A DNA stretch of 64,000 nucleotides from Bemisia tabaci (lineage: Eukaryota; Arthropoda; Insecta; Hemiptera; Aleyrodidae): assembly GCF_918797505.1 (NCBI RefSeq), contig NC_092800.1, forward strand, positions 2,294,001 through 2,358,000. The letters are read 5' to 3'. The translations under genes were made by a program, and so were the position numbers. Position 1 is the stretch's first letter, and each line of letters opens with the position of its first letter. This document shows, in pieces, positions 1-11,776 of this stretch. The notes beneath the pieces are model-generated. The model worked only from the letters and a program-made list of their open reading frames with translations. It made no database searches and was not told the DNA's origin.

Positions 1-651
1 GTCAGTTTGTCCGGCTTTTTAACCTCTTCTAGCCCTTGTAACTTCTACATCTGTAAACCAACGTCCAACTCGCCTTTCGAATGAAGTAATCCATGCTTGA
101 ACCTCTCCCACCTCCTTCAACCAACTTTGTTCCAAAAAATAACGAAGAACAATTGAAAAATTGCCAAAAAAAATTATACTTATTAGAATATATTATTGAT
201 TTTTTTTTTTAAAAGTAGTAGGCTTTGATAACCCAGTATCTAACCACCTCTCTCCTTCTAAGGCCCTATAAGCCAGACTCGAACACCCTCTCCCCCTTGA
301 GTGGCTAGGGAAATAAGTAGACGGCCAATTGGCTTTCTCTGTAACAACAGTATGATACAACTATCCGTGCTCATGAGATGTCCGTGTTGCATACACGCAA
401 AATTGCAGGCGCTCCTGAAGTCTTAATCGCAACGTCTACAGAAACTTTTTTTTCATCGAGGAATGTCTGCGGTGCATATTAGGGCCTTTCAAAAAAAAAC
501 TTGTTTTTGAAAACATCTGTTCCACCCAAAATTACTGGTGCTGCCCTCAGTAATATGGGACCTCGCCTCTTCCTCCCAATTTTCAAAACATAAAGAAAAC
601 GCTGAGAAGACAGCTTGACGCATTCGGGTTTTTTTTATCATATTTCGCTAA
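1..651. other. Gene-free stretch with TE-like debris
   Basis: No convincing coding exon is visible on either strand. The stretch is AT-rich with short C-rich patches around 240-310 (runs of ctctccc). A similar C-rich patch recurs near 1270-1380, which suggests fragments of one dispersed repeat. A ttgcaggcgc string near 402 is also found in other repeats of this window. Confidence 0.4.
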
Positions 652-653
652 AA

Positions 654-1242
654 TACGACGGGAAGAGATCAACAAAGGTTTGAGAAGATTCGTTCGGGAA
701 TGGCGATGCTGAACGGGGTGATCTCAAAGGCAAACAAGCACCGGATATATGATGCCATCGTTAAAAGTATCGTGCTCTATGGTAGTGAAGTGTGGCCTTT
801 GACGAAAAGAACGCAAGAAATGTTGAGGGCAACTGAAATGGATTTTTGGCGGCGATCTGCCGGCATTTCGAGACGGGACCGTGTCCGTAATGTGAGAATT
901 CGCCAGGTGATGAAGGTTGAGAAAGATATCGTGCACGACGTCATGTCCAGGCAGTTATGCTGGTATGGACATGTGCAAAGAATGTCGGAGGAGAGGTTGC
1001 CCAAACAAGTTTTGGATTGGGTACCACCTGGGAAGAGGTGACGGGGACGTCCCGTAAAGGGTTGGCGGCAGGGCGTTGACGAAGAGATGTTGCGGTGTCA
1101 GTTGCCCGATAACCTCTGGGAAGGCAGGCATATGTGGCGTTTGGGGGTCGTAGAACGCCAGAGTGCGTTGTAAAGCGACTTTAATATATATACGACGGGA
1201 AGAGATCAACAAAGGTTTGAAAAGATTCGTTCGGGAATGGCG
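654..1242. repeat. 52-bp direct repeat bracketing the RT fragment (654-705 and 1191-1242)
   Basis: The two segments, both beginning tacgacgggaagagatcaac, match at all but one position. The first is in frame with the reverse transcriptase fragment. The second lies just after its stop codon and a short TA run. This is longer than a usual target-site duplication. Confidence 0.8.
655..1173 (+). pseudogene. RTE-like non-LTR retrotransposon, 3' end of reverse transcriptase ORF (decayed)
   Basis: The frame reads through motifs typical of the C-terminal end of RTE-type non-LTR reverse transcriptases in insects: MLNGV, then RIYDAIVKSIVLYGSEVW, then a region with CWYGHVQRM and ERLPKQVLDW, and finally RGRP and WRLGV. 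An in-frame TGA at 1039-1041 interrupts it (a CGA codon is expected before the arginine-rich RGRP), and the frame then continues to TAA at 1171. The catalytic palm is absent, so this is a 5'-truncated, dead copy. The first Met in the window (700) is not a real start, because the homologous frame runs upstream of it. It is flanked by a 52-bp direct repeat. Confidence 0.85.
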
Positions 1243-1482
1243 GGATTTTCAATTTTTTGGATGTTTTTTTTAAAGCCCCTCCCCACCCCCTCCGACTCGG
1301 ATTTGTTGGCTTGACCCCCTCTCCCCCCTTGTAACGCACTTTAACGCTAGCTCAAGCCCCCCTCCCCCTAAACGCGTCACGTAATACTTGAACGGCTTCT
1401 CAGCAGAAATACGTCCATTTTATCATCTTGTCACATACAGTTCGGGCCACATTTCTAGCGTTTTGTCCTGAAGGTTTCGTTA

Positions 1483-2633
1483 CACGATCAAACACTCGAA
1501 CCAATTACTATCAAAGTGTCGGGAGTCATCGGTCGTAAAATCATTACTTTGCTTAATTTAAAATGAAAACTTGGCTGAAATGTTTCGCGCGGCGAGAAAT
1601 TATGAATGGTCGCACTCCATTCTGATCAAAATTGGACGGGCCGTCAAATTTTGATCAGAGAGGACTGTTGCATGGTGACCATTAGTCATCAACTGGTCTA
1701 CTTTGATCACAATTGGTTCTGAATTCAATCGTGTATCCAGACTAGAGACATGAGACCTTCCACTAGTATCTTGGCCATGGTGGAAGCTTTTACCTTCGGG
1801 ACTTCCGCATGCTACTTTCGGCTTACCTACACGGTTGATGTTCAACAACGTGTTGGCAGTTTCGTTTTGCAAACAAGCCGAAATTGGCCAAAGTTTGGGA
1901 GATTTGTTTGGCTCATGACGTCACCCGAATCTTATCATCCACCATGTGGGTAGGTCAACAGGTGATAACTGTTGCTCCCTCATAATTTTCCATAAGGAAT
2001 CGTTGAATCCCCGAGAGTAAAAGCTTCCACCTGTCGCCAAGAGGTCAGTGGAGGGTCTCTTGTCTCTGATCAGAGACAAGAGTCCATCCACTGATCTCTT
2101 GGCGACAGGTGGAACTTTTCACTTTCGGGGATTCAACAATTCCTAATGGACAATTATAAGGGAGCAACAGTCGTCACTCTTATTTTGGCCGCTGACCTAC
2201 CTACATGGTGGATGGTGAGCCTCGGGTGACGTCATGAGCCAAATAAGTTTCCCAAACTTCGTCCATTTTCGGTTTGTTTGCAAAATGAAACTGCCAACAC
2301 ATTGTTAAACAGCAACCATGTAGGTGAGTCAACAGTAGAATGCTGAAGTCCCGAAAGTAAAGCCCTGCATAGACGATCAAATTCCGAACCAATTCCGATC
2401 AAAGTAGACATGCTGATGGCTGGTGGTCACCATCTACCATCAAATTTTGACGGGCCGCACTTTTTTGTTCAAAGTAAGATCGGACCGGAGTGCCACCATT
2501 CATCAATTCCTGCCGCAGGAAACATTTCTGTCAAGTTATCATTTTAAAATGAAGCAAATTAATGAGTTTCAGACTGATGACTCCCGACACTTTGATGCTA
2601 CTTTGATCGGAATTTGTTCGGGAATTTGATCGT
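1483..2633. repeat. 1.15-kb foldback (palindromic) element
   Basis: The left arm (about 1483-2069) is the diverged reverse complement of the right arm (about 2070-2633). Matching pairs include the outer ends (acgatcaaa against tttgatcgt), the aagtgtcgggagtcatc block at about 1515 against gatgactcccgacacttt near 2576, and the perfect centre at 2061-2080. There is no loop. A third partial copy of the internal unit (aagcttccaccatggccaag) lies just outside at about 2649-2712. ORFs called here on both strands are arm shadows. It occupies the intron side next to the LDLa exon. Confidence 0.85.
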
Positions 2634-2750
2634 CTATGCAGGCCTTAAAAGCTTCCACCATGGCCAAGATACTAGTGGAGGGTCTCTTGTCTCTGCCTCT
2701 GATCCAGACCTTTTACTCATGAAACCCCGACGACTTTTCCGTGTCGACAG

Positions 2751-3078
2751 GAAGCCGTCAAGCCCACTGGCGGAGAAAGACCAGTTGATCAGCGAGTGCC
2801 TGCACCGGTGCCCGGAGATCGACGCGTGCATCAACTCCTCGCTGTGGTGCGACGGGGTGGACCACTGCCCGTCCGGCTACGACGAGTCGCTCACCCACTG
2901 CTTCTACCTCTTCAAGCTGCCGGCCCTCTACCTCCTCATCATCGGCGTCGGGGTCGTCCTCTGCTGCTGCTTCGTCTGCATCCTCCACGCCTTCGTCGCC
3001 AAGAACTCGGAGAGCAAGCTCAAGTCCCTGCCCTCCGACACGGAGGCCATCATGAACCATAAGGAGCTCATCAGCTGA
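2751..3078 (+). CDS. Terminal exon of an LDL-receptor class A single-pass membrane protein (partial)
   Basis: This is the last coding exon of a gene whose other exons lie upstream of the window. A good acceptor (ttttccgtgtcgacag) ends at 2750. The exon enters at the third base of a codon and runs to TGA at 3076-3078. It encodes one LDLa module with the six-cysteine pattern C-C-C-C-C-C and the WCDGVDHCPSGYDES core, where the acidic residues bind calcium. A membrane segment follows (LYLLIIGVGVVLCCCFVCIL), then a short cytoplasmic tail ending NHKELIS. The exon is GC-rich and C-ended at third positions, unlike its AT-rich surroundings, which supports a real constrained gene. The Met at 2614 in the longer frame lies inside a foldback repeat and is not a start. 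The exact family (for example CUB/LDLa proteins) cannot be fixed from this exon. Confidence 0.8.
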
Positions 3079-3210
3079 CATACGGACTCGCTCGTGAGAT
3101 ACGTCGAGGTCGACCGCGTCACCACTGTGTGAGGTGTTCACGAGCGATTTTCCACCTTTTTTTTAGTTTCTTTTTTTTTACACAACTAGGAGTGCTGAAG
3201 GATTTAAGTA

Positions 3211-3606
3211 CACTGAAAAAAAAATATCGGTGTATTTACTAAGAAAAGGGTAAAATTACCAAGAATTCAGGGTTCTATTTGATCCCAATTTTTTCTTGGT
3301 AAAATTACCATTTATGGAATTGGTAATTTTACCGAGAAATCTCGGTAAAATTATTGAACTTTCTTGGTAATTATACTGGACCTTGGTAAAAACGCCAATA
3401 TTTTTTATCGACTGTGGTAGAATTACCGAGATAAAATGGCAAAGTTACCAGGAATTGATTACCGATAAAAGTGGTATTCTTACCTGAAAAAACAGTAAAA
3501 ATACCGGTTTTTAGGTAAGCTTACCAGTCTGTCTTGGTAAAAAAAAGTGAGATGGTAAAGGTACCAACGGACCTCGGTAAAAATGCCGAGAATTTTTTTT
3601 CAGTGT
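3211..3606. mobile_element. MITE, TIR CACTGAAAAAA, TA target site (copy 1)
   Basis: The element begins cactgaaaaaaaaat and ends with its reverse complement (attttttttcagtg), flanked by TA on both sides. The inside is made of many ttaccaag/cttggtaa units in both orientations. A close copy lies at 44041-44455. The TA target and CACTG ends suggest a Tc1/mariner-type non-autonomous element. Confidence 0.85.
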
Positions 3607-3635
3607 AGACTATTTATATAGGGAGAGTTCGGAAA

Positions 3636-3800
3636 CAGTGGCATGGCGTGAATTGCGATGTATCGTTTGTTACGCCATTTAAAGCTATGGTAAAGAATCG
3701 ATTATTAAGGTGTTCGCTGCAAACGCCCTGTTTATCGATCCTGTTCCATAGGTTTAAATGGCATAACAATCGATAAATCGCAAAGCGCGCCACGCCACTG
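3636..3800. mobile_element. 165-bp MITE, TIR CAGTGGCGTGGCG (copy 1)
   Basis: Near-complete palindrome from cagtggcatggcgtg to cacgccactg. Internal landmarks are aatcgattattaaggtgttcg and gtttatcgatcc. Further copies are at 11158, 31372, 44468 and 44834. The TIR resembles hAT-type ends, but a target duplication was not clearly seen at this copy. Confidence 0.85.
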
Positions 3801-3825
3801 TACGGAAATGCTGGAATATGGAGCT

Positions 3826-4304
3826 CTAGGGGCCCAGAAGGGCAGCCGACCGTCTAACACATAAAACGTCACAGCCAATCTTCAGATTCTAATATCAAAT
3901 CAAGATGGCTAACTCAAGTAAAAGTGGTACATTGAGACATCACTCTGAAGTCATAATAACAGCTACTATGTGTTTCATAAAGCAGTGTGACATCACTGTA
4001 ATATTCGCCGAACACGCTGCCATCACAGTGGTATCATATTGACGTTTGGAGTGATGATGTCAGAGTGACATTTTAATGATTTTTTCCATAAAGCATTAAG
4101 TTGTCACAATAGCGAGATGATCATGTTCCGCTTTTATCAGAGAAGAATATAAGAGCGTCCTTCCACAAAAATGAGTTAATTTATGAAAAACTAAGTCAAA
4201 TACGTGATTTACAAACGACGGGTCGTAGCTCGGCTTGTAATCTAATAATATAAATCATTCTGGATAATTTGATTTTTCAAGTTGGCTGCCTTTTTGGGCC
4301 CTAA
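3826..4304. mobile_element. Non-autonomous element with about 22-bp terminal inverted repeats
   Basis: The left end, taggggcccagaagggcagc (starting about 3828), is matched by the right end, gctgcctttttgggcccta (ending about 4303). No ORF lies inside. No second copy was recognised in this window. Confidence 0.6.
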
Positions 4305-7300
4305 AAATCATATGACTTTACCTTAAAATTACCGATATGTCTGTATTCTCCCCATATAGGTTCTCTAGATTTAAATGTAAACTTTTTAGGGAGTTCCTGG
4401 AAACTCTGAGTACGAAGCAGACACACAAGCACACATTGAAAAAACGGTTTGTGTCGGAGACACAATACGAGTGGGCCAGATGGCGTTTTTGCGTCCCACA
4501 ACTTACCGGTTCAGGTCCGGAACATACCCCGTTTGAGTCCCAGCCCTAAGCCGACAGGTATAGCACGCAAAAAAGCTAGGTAGCGCCAAGTGACCTACTC
4601 GTCTTGTATCTCCCATACTCATGCAACCTCGTTTTTTCCTGTGAATGTAAGGAGTAATTATTTACATTTTGAAGAGTCATCAGGAACGCGTATCTGGAAA
4701 TGTTTCAGAGAACTATCTCATTTCCGGCACTTAACTTTCCCGGGAAACTTTGATCCTATAGGGATGTCGACTTGCTAAGAAAAAGTTGTATATTAACAAT
4801 CAAACCCGTCTTTCCGTCATTGAAGTCATTATTTCTGGAAAAAATCAAGAATAAATAGACTTTGAAATTTTCGGATATTGAAGGGCTGAAAATGAGACAT
4901 GGGTATCCCCATTACAACGTTTCCAATTATGATGCATGTTTTTTCAAAAGTAAACCAACCGAATGGACCTTGTTTCCTTGTTCCGTGTTTTCTTGTATGA
5001 GGAGAAAATTCACGGAAAATTCTACAAGATACTTTCGATTGGCTCTATTTAAATTAAAACTAAAAACTAAAACACGAGCGGTTTGCAACGTTGCAACCAG
5101 AGATACGTATTTATTTCTTTAGCCATCGATGTGTTTGACTGGATACTGGAGGACAGCGAATAAAATATCTTGCGGATTAAGAAAAATAAAAATTTGCAAG
5201 TTATATTAAAACATTGGAGTTGAAGAGAGGAAATTACTAACATGCCTTTTTAAGTTTGAATGCAGCAGTTGCTCTGGAAAACTTTTCACCACACAATTTT
5301 TCCGCAACATATATAGATGCACGAAGTACGTAAGTACTGTAATTTTTGGTCATGTAATTTAAGAATTTTTCAAAATTAAGTCTATCTTAAGTCCAATTTC
5401 CAAGTAATGACTTCATTTTTCACAATTTCTCAACTAACATTTTTTCCTATGGATGCATCAGCAATATTCGAAAGGTGATCTTAAACTCACGGATTTGGCT
5501 AACTTCATTTCTGATTTAACGTTAGAAGAAGTTAGTACCTATAAAACGGCTTAATCATGATAGACGATTTAACCTAAGGAGAGGATTCCAAACTTCAGCA
5601 AACGTGTTAGTAATCGAGTTTCCCCGTAGATTATCCTCTTCATCTGTGATCTTCAGTCCTGCATGACAGCTCCTTAAACTTTAGCGTGTACCAGAACAAT
5701 TCCTGGCCGCCTTTCACAGTCTTGAAATAGTTTTTAAGTCATTAATTAAATTATAAGACTCGTCTCCTTTCTGCAAAGCAAGCTTTTAGATTTTTGATTT
5801 CCTTGCCAGGATCTGCCATGAGGAAATACCACTTCCTCTGATTAAAGCCTCAGGTCTCAAATCTGTAAATCCAACTGTGTTCTCGGAAATCCCTCCGAGA
5901 TGTAAGATTTAGGGAGTCTAGTTATTCCATTTTGGAGCAGAAAATGAGAGTAACGTATTTTTTAGAATCACATGATGCTATTTCTTTCTTTCATCTTCAT
6001 CTCTGAGAATAAATATCATTTAGTCGTTATTGTTTTATTGAGTTAAATGCATATGTTGATCCATTTTATAGATTTTATACTGTGGTTAGACATTTCTATT
6101 GTTTATATTTTTTCATTATTTTATGATGGTCGTGGATGCATCGTCGATCGCTGTTGCGACCATGTTTGTGTATCGATTGTCGTAACAAGGCAATCCCTCG
6201 AAACTTATAGTTTGTGATTTGCACATTTAATGTTGAGGTACGTTTGTACCAACTTTATCTTACTTGGACTAGCAATGCTGAGCTGTTTTTCAAGTGAAAA
6301 GTTTGGACTTAAAATTTTTGGGAGCACCATTGGCAAATTATGTAAATACTGACCTAACTCTCTTTCTATTCCAAAAGTTTTCCCTCTGATCGGAAAGAAT
6401 CGTTTTGTGCTCATAATTATATGTTTGCAATCAAACTTCATGCACTGCAACAATTCCTCTACAAAATCGACAAAATGAGGGATCGCTGTTTGAAAATATA
6501 TACCATAGTTTAACTAATTCTATACTCCTGAGAGTGAGCAATATAAATCCCAGGTTGAACTATTATGAAAATACTTTAACTATTTTTAGGAGACTATAAC
6601 CTTGCGCTTTGCAGTGGATCGAGTCTATTAGAGAGGTCGGATATTAAATTTTTAACTTTAATATAGCTATTGATGTTTAATTTGTCACATTTTAAATTTT
6701 AATGGGTAACTCTTGAAGAAAATTTCACGAGAAAACCAATGAAACCAATTTTGGAACCTCTAAGTTTGTATGAACGGAGTTGTAAGCTCGTAAATTGTCC
6801 AAATTATGCCCGACTTCTCCTATTGACTCGATCCACTGTGCGCCTGCGATAAGCTTCCTCTTATCTCAAAGTTACAATCGTTCAAGGTATATTCCTAATT
6901 TTTTTTCTTTTAGACTTTAGTACAGCATATATAAATTTAACGTTAAGTCTTGCTCAGTTCACTCAAATTCTATATTTGTTACGAACGAATGTCAATCATA
7001 ATTCTCATTAGCAATTCTTATGTACTTGAAACTTACTTACCTAGTCTGCTGCCATGTTAGATACTTATCTGATATTATACTAGTAATTATCAATTTGGGA
7101 ACAATTAATGCGGCTGAAGAACCGAACGAGTGAAAATTGAAACTCCTTAAAATAGGGGTAACTAAATAGACAAATGGAACTAATGGGAGTTGATTTGTGG
7201 GATTTTGGGATTATGCAGGATATTTGCGGATTGATCATGCTCGCTGAAAGCCAATTTTGCATTTCCGTAGGTATAACGATCAGCCATTGAAAAAGTAGGT

Positions 7301-7573
7301 TGTGCGATTTCTTTGCAGAATACTTATTCCATTCGAAGAGCTGATAAATATTTTAGCTAACATTTGCCATTGCTAGCAGGAGCTGCCAATTATGTTGTAT
7401 CTGTCATTTAGATAATTCACTTCCTCCATGTCATTCTACTTAGAAATAAGTGGTTCAGCGATAAGTTTCTATTCTTTTTATCATTTTTGGTATTGATGAT
7501 TTATATAAAAATATCGCGGTATTAATGCGAAAGCTAGTTTGCTATTTTAGATCTACTTCATGGACATAAGGTG
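4305..7573. other. Gene-free AT-rich stretch
   Basis: Only short ORFs without recognisable motifs occur. No tRNA, splice-flanked exon or clear repeat was identified. It probably forms intergenic DNA or a long intron of an unseen gene. Confidence 0.5.
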
Positions 7574-8482
7574 CCCTGGTAAAAATTGGCAGTAGAATCT
7601 GTGTTCCAAAATACCATAGACATACAGCCGGCTGTAAGATTTCCAATAACTTCTATAGGCGGCAACACAATTTCTTGTAGCCTTTTATAGCCGATGGCGA
7701 TTAAGCAACTCACAGCCAGGCGATAAAGTGTATGCTAAACGTCACTAATTATGGATGCTAGGACTTAGTGAGTTTTTGGACCACTGCTCTCTTTTTGGGC
7801 AGTAGTATCTTGATTTATTTTGCGAGGAAAGCTCCGTACTTTTGAAGGATGCCTGCCATTCCTAATATGTAGGAGCGCCTTCAATTTCGTATGATACTGT
7901 GCAATACCTCTGGTGTGAAATAGTTGCTTCAAGCGCCGTGGTACGCTGCGTTACTTAGAGATACTTCACGCATTGCGCAATGCGTGAAGTATCCCTGTTA
8001 GGTTTGTAGGCGCCAGTGCGCCGCCGCCGCTCCACTTTGTGTTAGGCTCTAATATTTAATCTCGCGGAGTCAGCGTTTTTCAACTCATGACTTTTGAAAT
8101 GTTTGCCCACTCTATATGGATTATTCTCATTTTAATTGATGAAAAAAAATATGTAGTAAAGGAAAATATAATGTGCGTTTCGTAAATATTAAAGTGATTC
8201 CGTACAAACTTAAGGATATAAAGCACACGAATTTCTACACAATTTCTTATAGCCTTTTATAGCCGATGGCGAAAAAGCAACAGCCAGGCGATAAAGTGTA
8301 AAGCCCGGCGATAGGAACTATAGCCCGGCTGTATAATTTTTTATCGCTCCGTGTAGCCCGGCCGTATGATTTTTTCCACTTTCTACAGCCAGCTATATGA
8401 TTTTCTACCGCCTTCTTCAGTCGGCTATAAGAATTCCTATGGTATTTTGAAACGCAGCTCCTATCGCCAATTTTTACCAGGG
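7574..8482. mobile_element. 0.9-kb MITE with CCCTGGTAAAAATTGGC ends and central palindrome (copy 1)
   Basis: Both ends carry ccctggtaaaaattggc in inverted orientation. Subterminal blocks are rich in agccggctgta and agccttttatagcc. The core (about 7963-8024) holds cttcacgcattgcgcaatgc followed by gtatccctgttaggtttg. Copies in this window are at 28604-29515, 33079-33985 and 53414-54447. There is no coding capacity. Confidence 0.88.
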
Positions 8483-8720
8483 TGAACATTGGAAGCATCA
8501 CGGGGTATCTATTTAATTTGTTTACTTATTAGATGCATACGTCTAACGTTGCCTTCAGCTAATCAGTGGAAGAACAGGACAAAGAGCGTGAAATGCCAGG
8601 CTCATGAAAATAGAACGTCCAAAGTTGAAAGTAAAATACTTACCAGTGACCACATATGTTTGAGAGCATAGTAAGGACAAGACTCGGTGTATTCGTGATG
8701 ACAAAAATTGCCGTGAGGAT

Positions 8721-9247
8721 CCTGTTAAAAATGACAAGTAGGCTATTCAGAATTCGCCAACTCACATGAGTAGAACTTCCTACACATATGAGAAGAAATT
8801 CTACTCATATCACTAGAATATTCTACTCATAAGAGTAGAAAAGTTCAACTCCTATGAATTCAATTTTTTTCATTTTTCAGAAGTGCTGTTTCTGACCATG
8901 AGACACCGACATTATATGTTAATTTGAAAATAAAAAACATTTTGTTCTTGTGATTTTTTTGATGTGGTGACTAGTTTCTGAGATATCGGACACGGTAGAT
9001 TCAACGCTGAACTCATGTGAGTTGAAATCTCTAGTCATATGAGTTGGGATCTCTTGTCATAGAAATTGGCAAAAACTAGATGGAGAAATTCTGCTCATAT
9101 GAGTTAAATTCTATTCATATAAGTTGAAATTCTATTTATACGAGTTGAAATTCTATTCATACGAGTTGAAATTCTATTAATATAAATTGAAATTCTATTC
9201 ATATGACTTTGATTTTCTACGCATTTGTACTCACCATTTTTAGCAGG
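8721..9247. mobile_element. Element with TIR CCTGTTAAAAATG filled by a short-period minisatellite
   Basis: The ends cctgttaaaaatgacaagta and tactcaccatttttagcagg are inverted repeats. The interior is about 20-22-bp units of the type gagttgaaattctattcata on one side, and partly inverted actcatatgagtagaa units on the other. No ORF. Confidence 0.75.
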
Positions 9248-11157
9248 GGATTACTTTGATGATTGCATTCAGAGTGATGACATAAATTCTTGAAACAATC
9301 GATTAATAGAAACTTACGGACGAAGTTATCCTAATAATTCATTAATTGACCCAAAATTCAAATGAATCACTGAGAACTAAAACACACCAACTCGAAAAAA
9401 TAAAAATAATCAAGACACGAGCAAAACTACACAGTAGTTGAAGAAGTTAGTGCAAGAAAAATATTTTTGGTGCCGAAAGACAAGTACTTAAGGACACTTT
9501 AAAGGTCCATGTTAAAACAGATGCTTTAACTTCACTTACCTTTTTGAAAACTGACTCTCTTTAATGAAAATTGAGCATTTTTGGGTTACCGACTTGGTGT
9601 GTTTTCGTTCTCACTGATTCAAATGTAATATCGATATGATTAGGGGCTCATTATCATCACTTTGAAATCTGACCACTGCCTGTACCGCCTAATGTATCCT
9701 CATATAGTTGGTGCCTGATGTGACTGATTCACTTGATTGTAAAACGTGAATCGTGGCTTTATTTATGTACGTCTTCCTAATTTATTAGCTCCGTTGGAAA
9801 AATGAATTTTTTCGTTGATCGACTGATTTTTAACTGTCGTGTTAATTATAGCAAGGTTATTGAGTGATCAGGAAAGAATTAGTGCGTGCACTTATTTGCA
9901 GTAAACCCTTTATAAGGTGAAACTTGTTTTTTTAATAAAAATGTTTAGCATGTTGTAATATTCTTCTGTCCATACAAAATTATGTTGCCCGATCGTGATT
10001 TATGTAGCCCACGCCATCGGTCAAAACTAGCCTTGACCGACTGAAAAAAGGTTTTGCCGGAGCACACAAGGCGGAACCGTTTAGAGTAGTTTCTTAAAAA
10101 CTTCTGACCAATCCCAAACATGCATTTTACCACACTGACTGAGGACAATATGCGTCATTTATCTGTCATGTAAACTTGCGTGGGTTTTACGTCATTCGGT
10201 GCGAGTGCGATACACGCAACGTTTCATTCGCCATTGCCTTTGACATGACTACTATTATCTTCTTACAGCTCCTGCACTAGTTTTTCCAAAAATGTAGTTT
10301 CTTCTGGTGTAATTGTAACAACCTTGCATTTTGTCGGTAAAACTAGTTTCGATTTATTTAACGCTATAATACATACAATCGAAGAAAAATAATTTTATTA
10401 AAAATTATAATTCCCTCCTCCTACATTTGGTTGTGTAAGTCACGATGCTCATCCGTGACAAGGATTATATATTTTTATGCCCTCAACATTTCAACAATAA
10501 CCGTCTTTGACATGCTGCCAACAAGTCATGCCTCTTATTAGGGGGCAATGAAGGTATAGAACTGACGCAAGGCGCAACAAAGCCCAACTATGTACATATT
10601 TGAACTGAATTTTGGGAAGTTTCGACCATACCCTGTAAACTCCAAAGCGCCAAGCTTGCCCTTAGATTACTTTCAGGCATCTATTTTTATTGTTTAGTTT
10701 TTATAATCTTCCGATGGTAAATATCGGAATAAAACTATGTGCTGTGATTATATTCTGTACTCTAGAAGAAAGTGATAATAAACTAAAATGTTACGTGGGT
10801 TGAAATTTTCAAAGGGCGGTTAGTTTTAAGGATAAATGCCATTGTAAAATTAAGGCTGTGTTAATATTATATGTAAGGATACAGAATTTTTAGCTTGACT
10901 AAATAGAAAATCCTAGTTAGCGTCTTGTTGGTAAAGATTAGATTTTTTATATGGTTTCCTTTTTCAGATATCTGTTTTTATCGTACTGTTTTTCTTACTC
11001 CGTATTTTAATTTAGTAACTCTGAATATCGAGGCATCGTTTATACTGTATATGAAGTTAGTTCTCGAGTGTGTATTAAATTTGTTTTTTCTTGACATTCC
11101 AATCATCTTGCCTCTACTTAGTACCTCATTTACTATACTGGTTTTTCTTTTTAGATA
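9248..11157. other. Gene-free AT-rich stretch
   Basis: No coding signal with recognisable motifs is seen on either strand. The longest ORF (100 codons near 10925) is T-rich and reads as low-complexity hydrophobic sequence. Confidence 0.45.
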
Positions 11158-11332
11158 CAGTGGCGTGGCGTGCTTTGAGATACATCGATTACTCTGCCAT
11201 TTTAAAGCTATAGGAAAGGATCGATAGATGAAGTGTTCACAACGATCACCTTAATAATCGATTCTATGTCATGGCTTCGAATATGAGGCTATATTGATCA
11301 TTGATCATTCACGCCGTGCCACTATCCACCAG
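11158..11332. mobile_element. 165-bp-family MITE, TIR CAGTGGCGTGGCG (copy 2)
   Basis: It starts cagtggcgtggcgtgctttg and ends near attcacgccgtgccac. The internal order of the atcgat blocks is reversed relative to the copy at 3636, so it is inserted in the opposite sense. Confidence 0.8.
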
Positions 11333-11333
11333 C

Positions 11334-11776
11334 GTAGAGTTCCTTTATACCCAGAGTTAAGACATCTCACTTTTGGTTGGGCTGAAAGTGGCCTAAAAAA
11401 AAATCCAATTCTGATTGGTTCTCGCTCATGGAGGCCGAAACGAGTGCACCCGAATGATGGCGGTACCTCGACTATTGAACAGGAATAATGAAAATATTAC
11501 CTAATTGTGGTTTATCAAGAGTAAATTTTATTGTCCATCGGTCCAAAATGAAAATAGATTAAGAAATTATTCACAAACCAATCTCTTTTCGTTTTAATTG
11601 ATCAATTTGTTGATGTTGTTGTTTTTTGTGTGACAACATCGCAGTGATTCCTGGATCCTTATCCCTCAGTATCGTTCGATTTGGGTGCACTCGTTTCGGC
11701 CTCCATGGCCAGCCAGGCCGGCTGCCAGTCAGCTGATACTCGATTGTGCTTAACTCAGGGTATAAATGTACTCTAC
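11334..11776. mobile_element. Foldback element with GTAGAGTNCCTTTATACCC ends
   Basis: The left end gtagagttcctttataccc pairs with the right end gggtataaatgtactctac. Inner blocks gaggccgaaacgagtgcacc and ggtgcactcgtttcggcctc are also inverted. It borders the MITE at 11158 directly. Confidence 0.7.

Noticed and set aside
2758..3141. ORFs in other frames over the LDLa exon (127 and 88 codons)
   Set aside because: Shadows caused by the GC-rich codon use of the real exon, which has the cysteine pattern and membrane segment.
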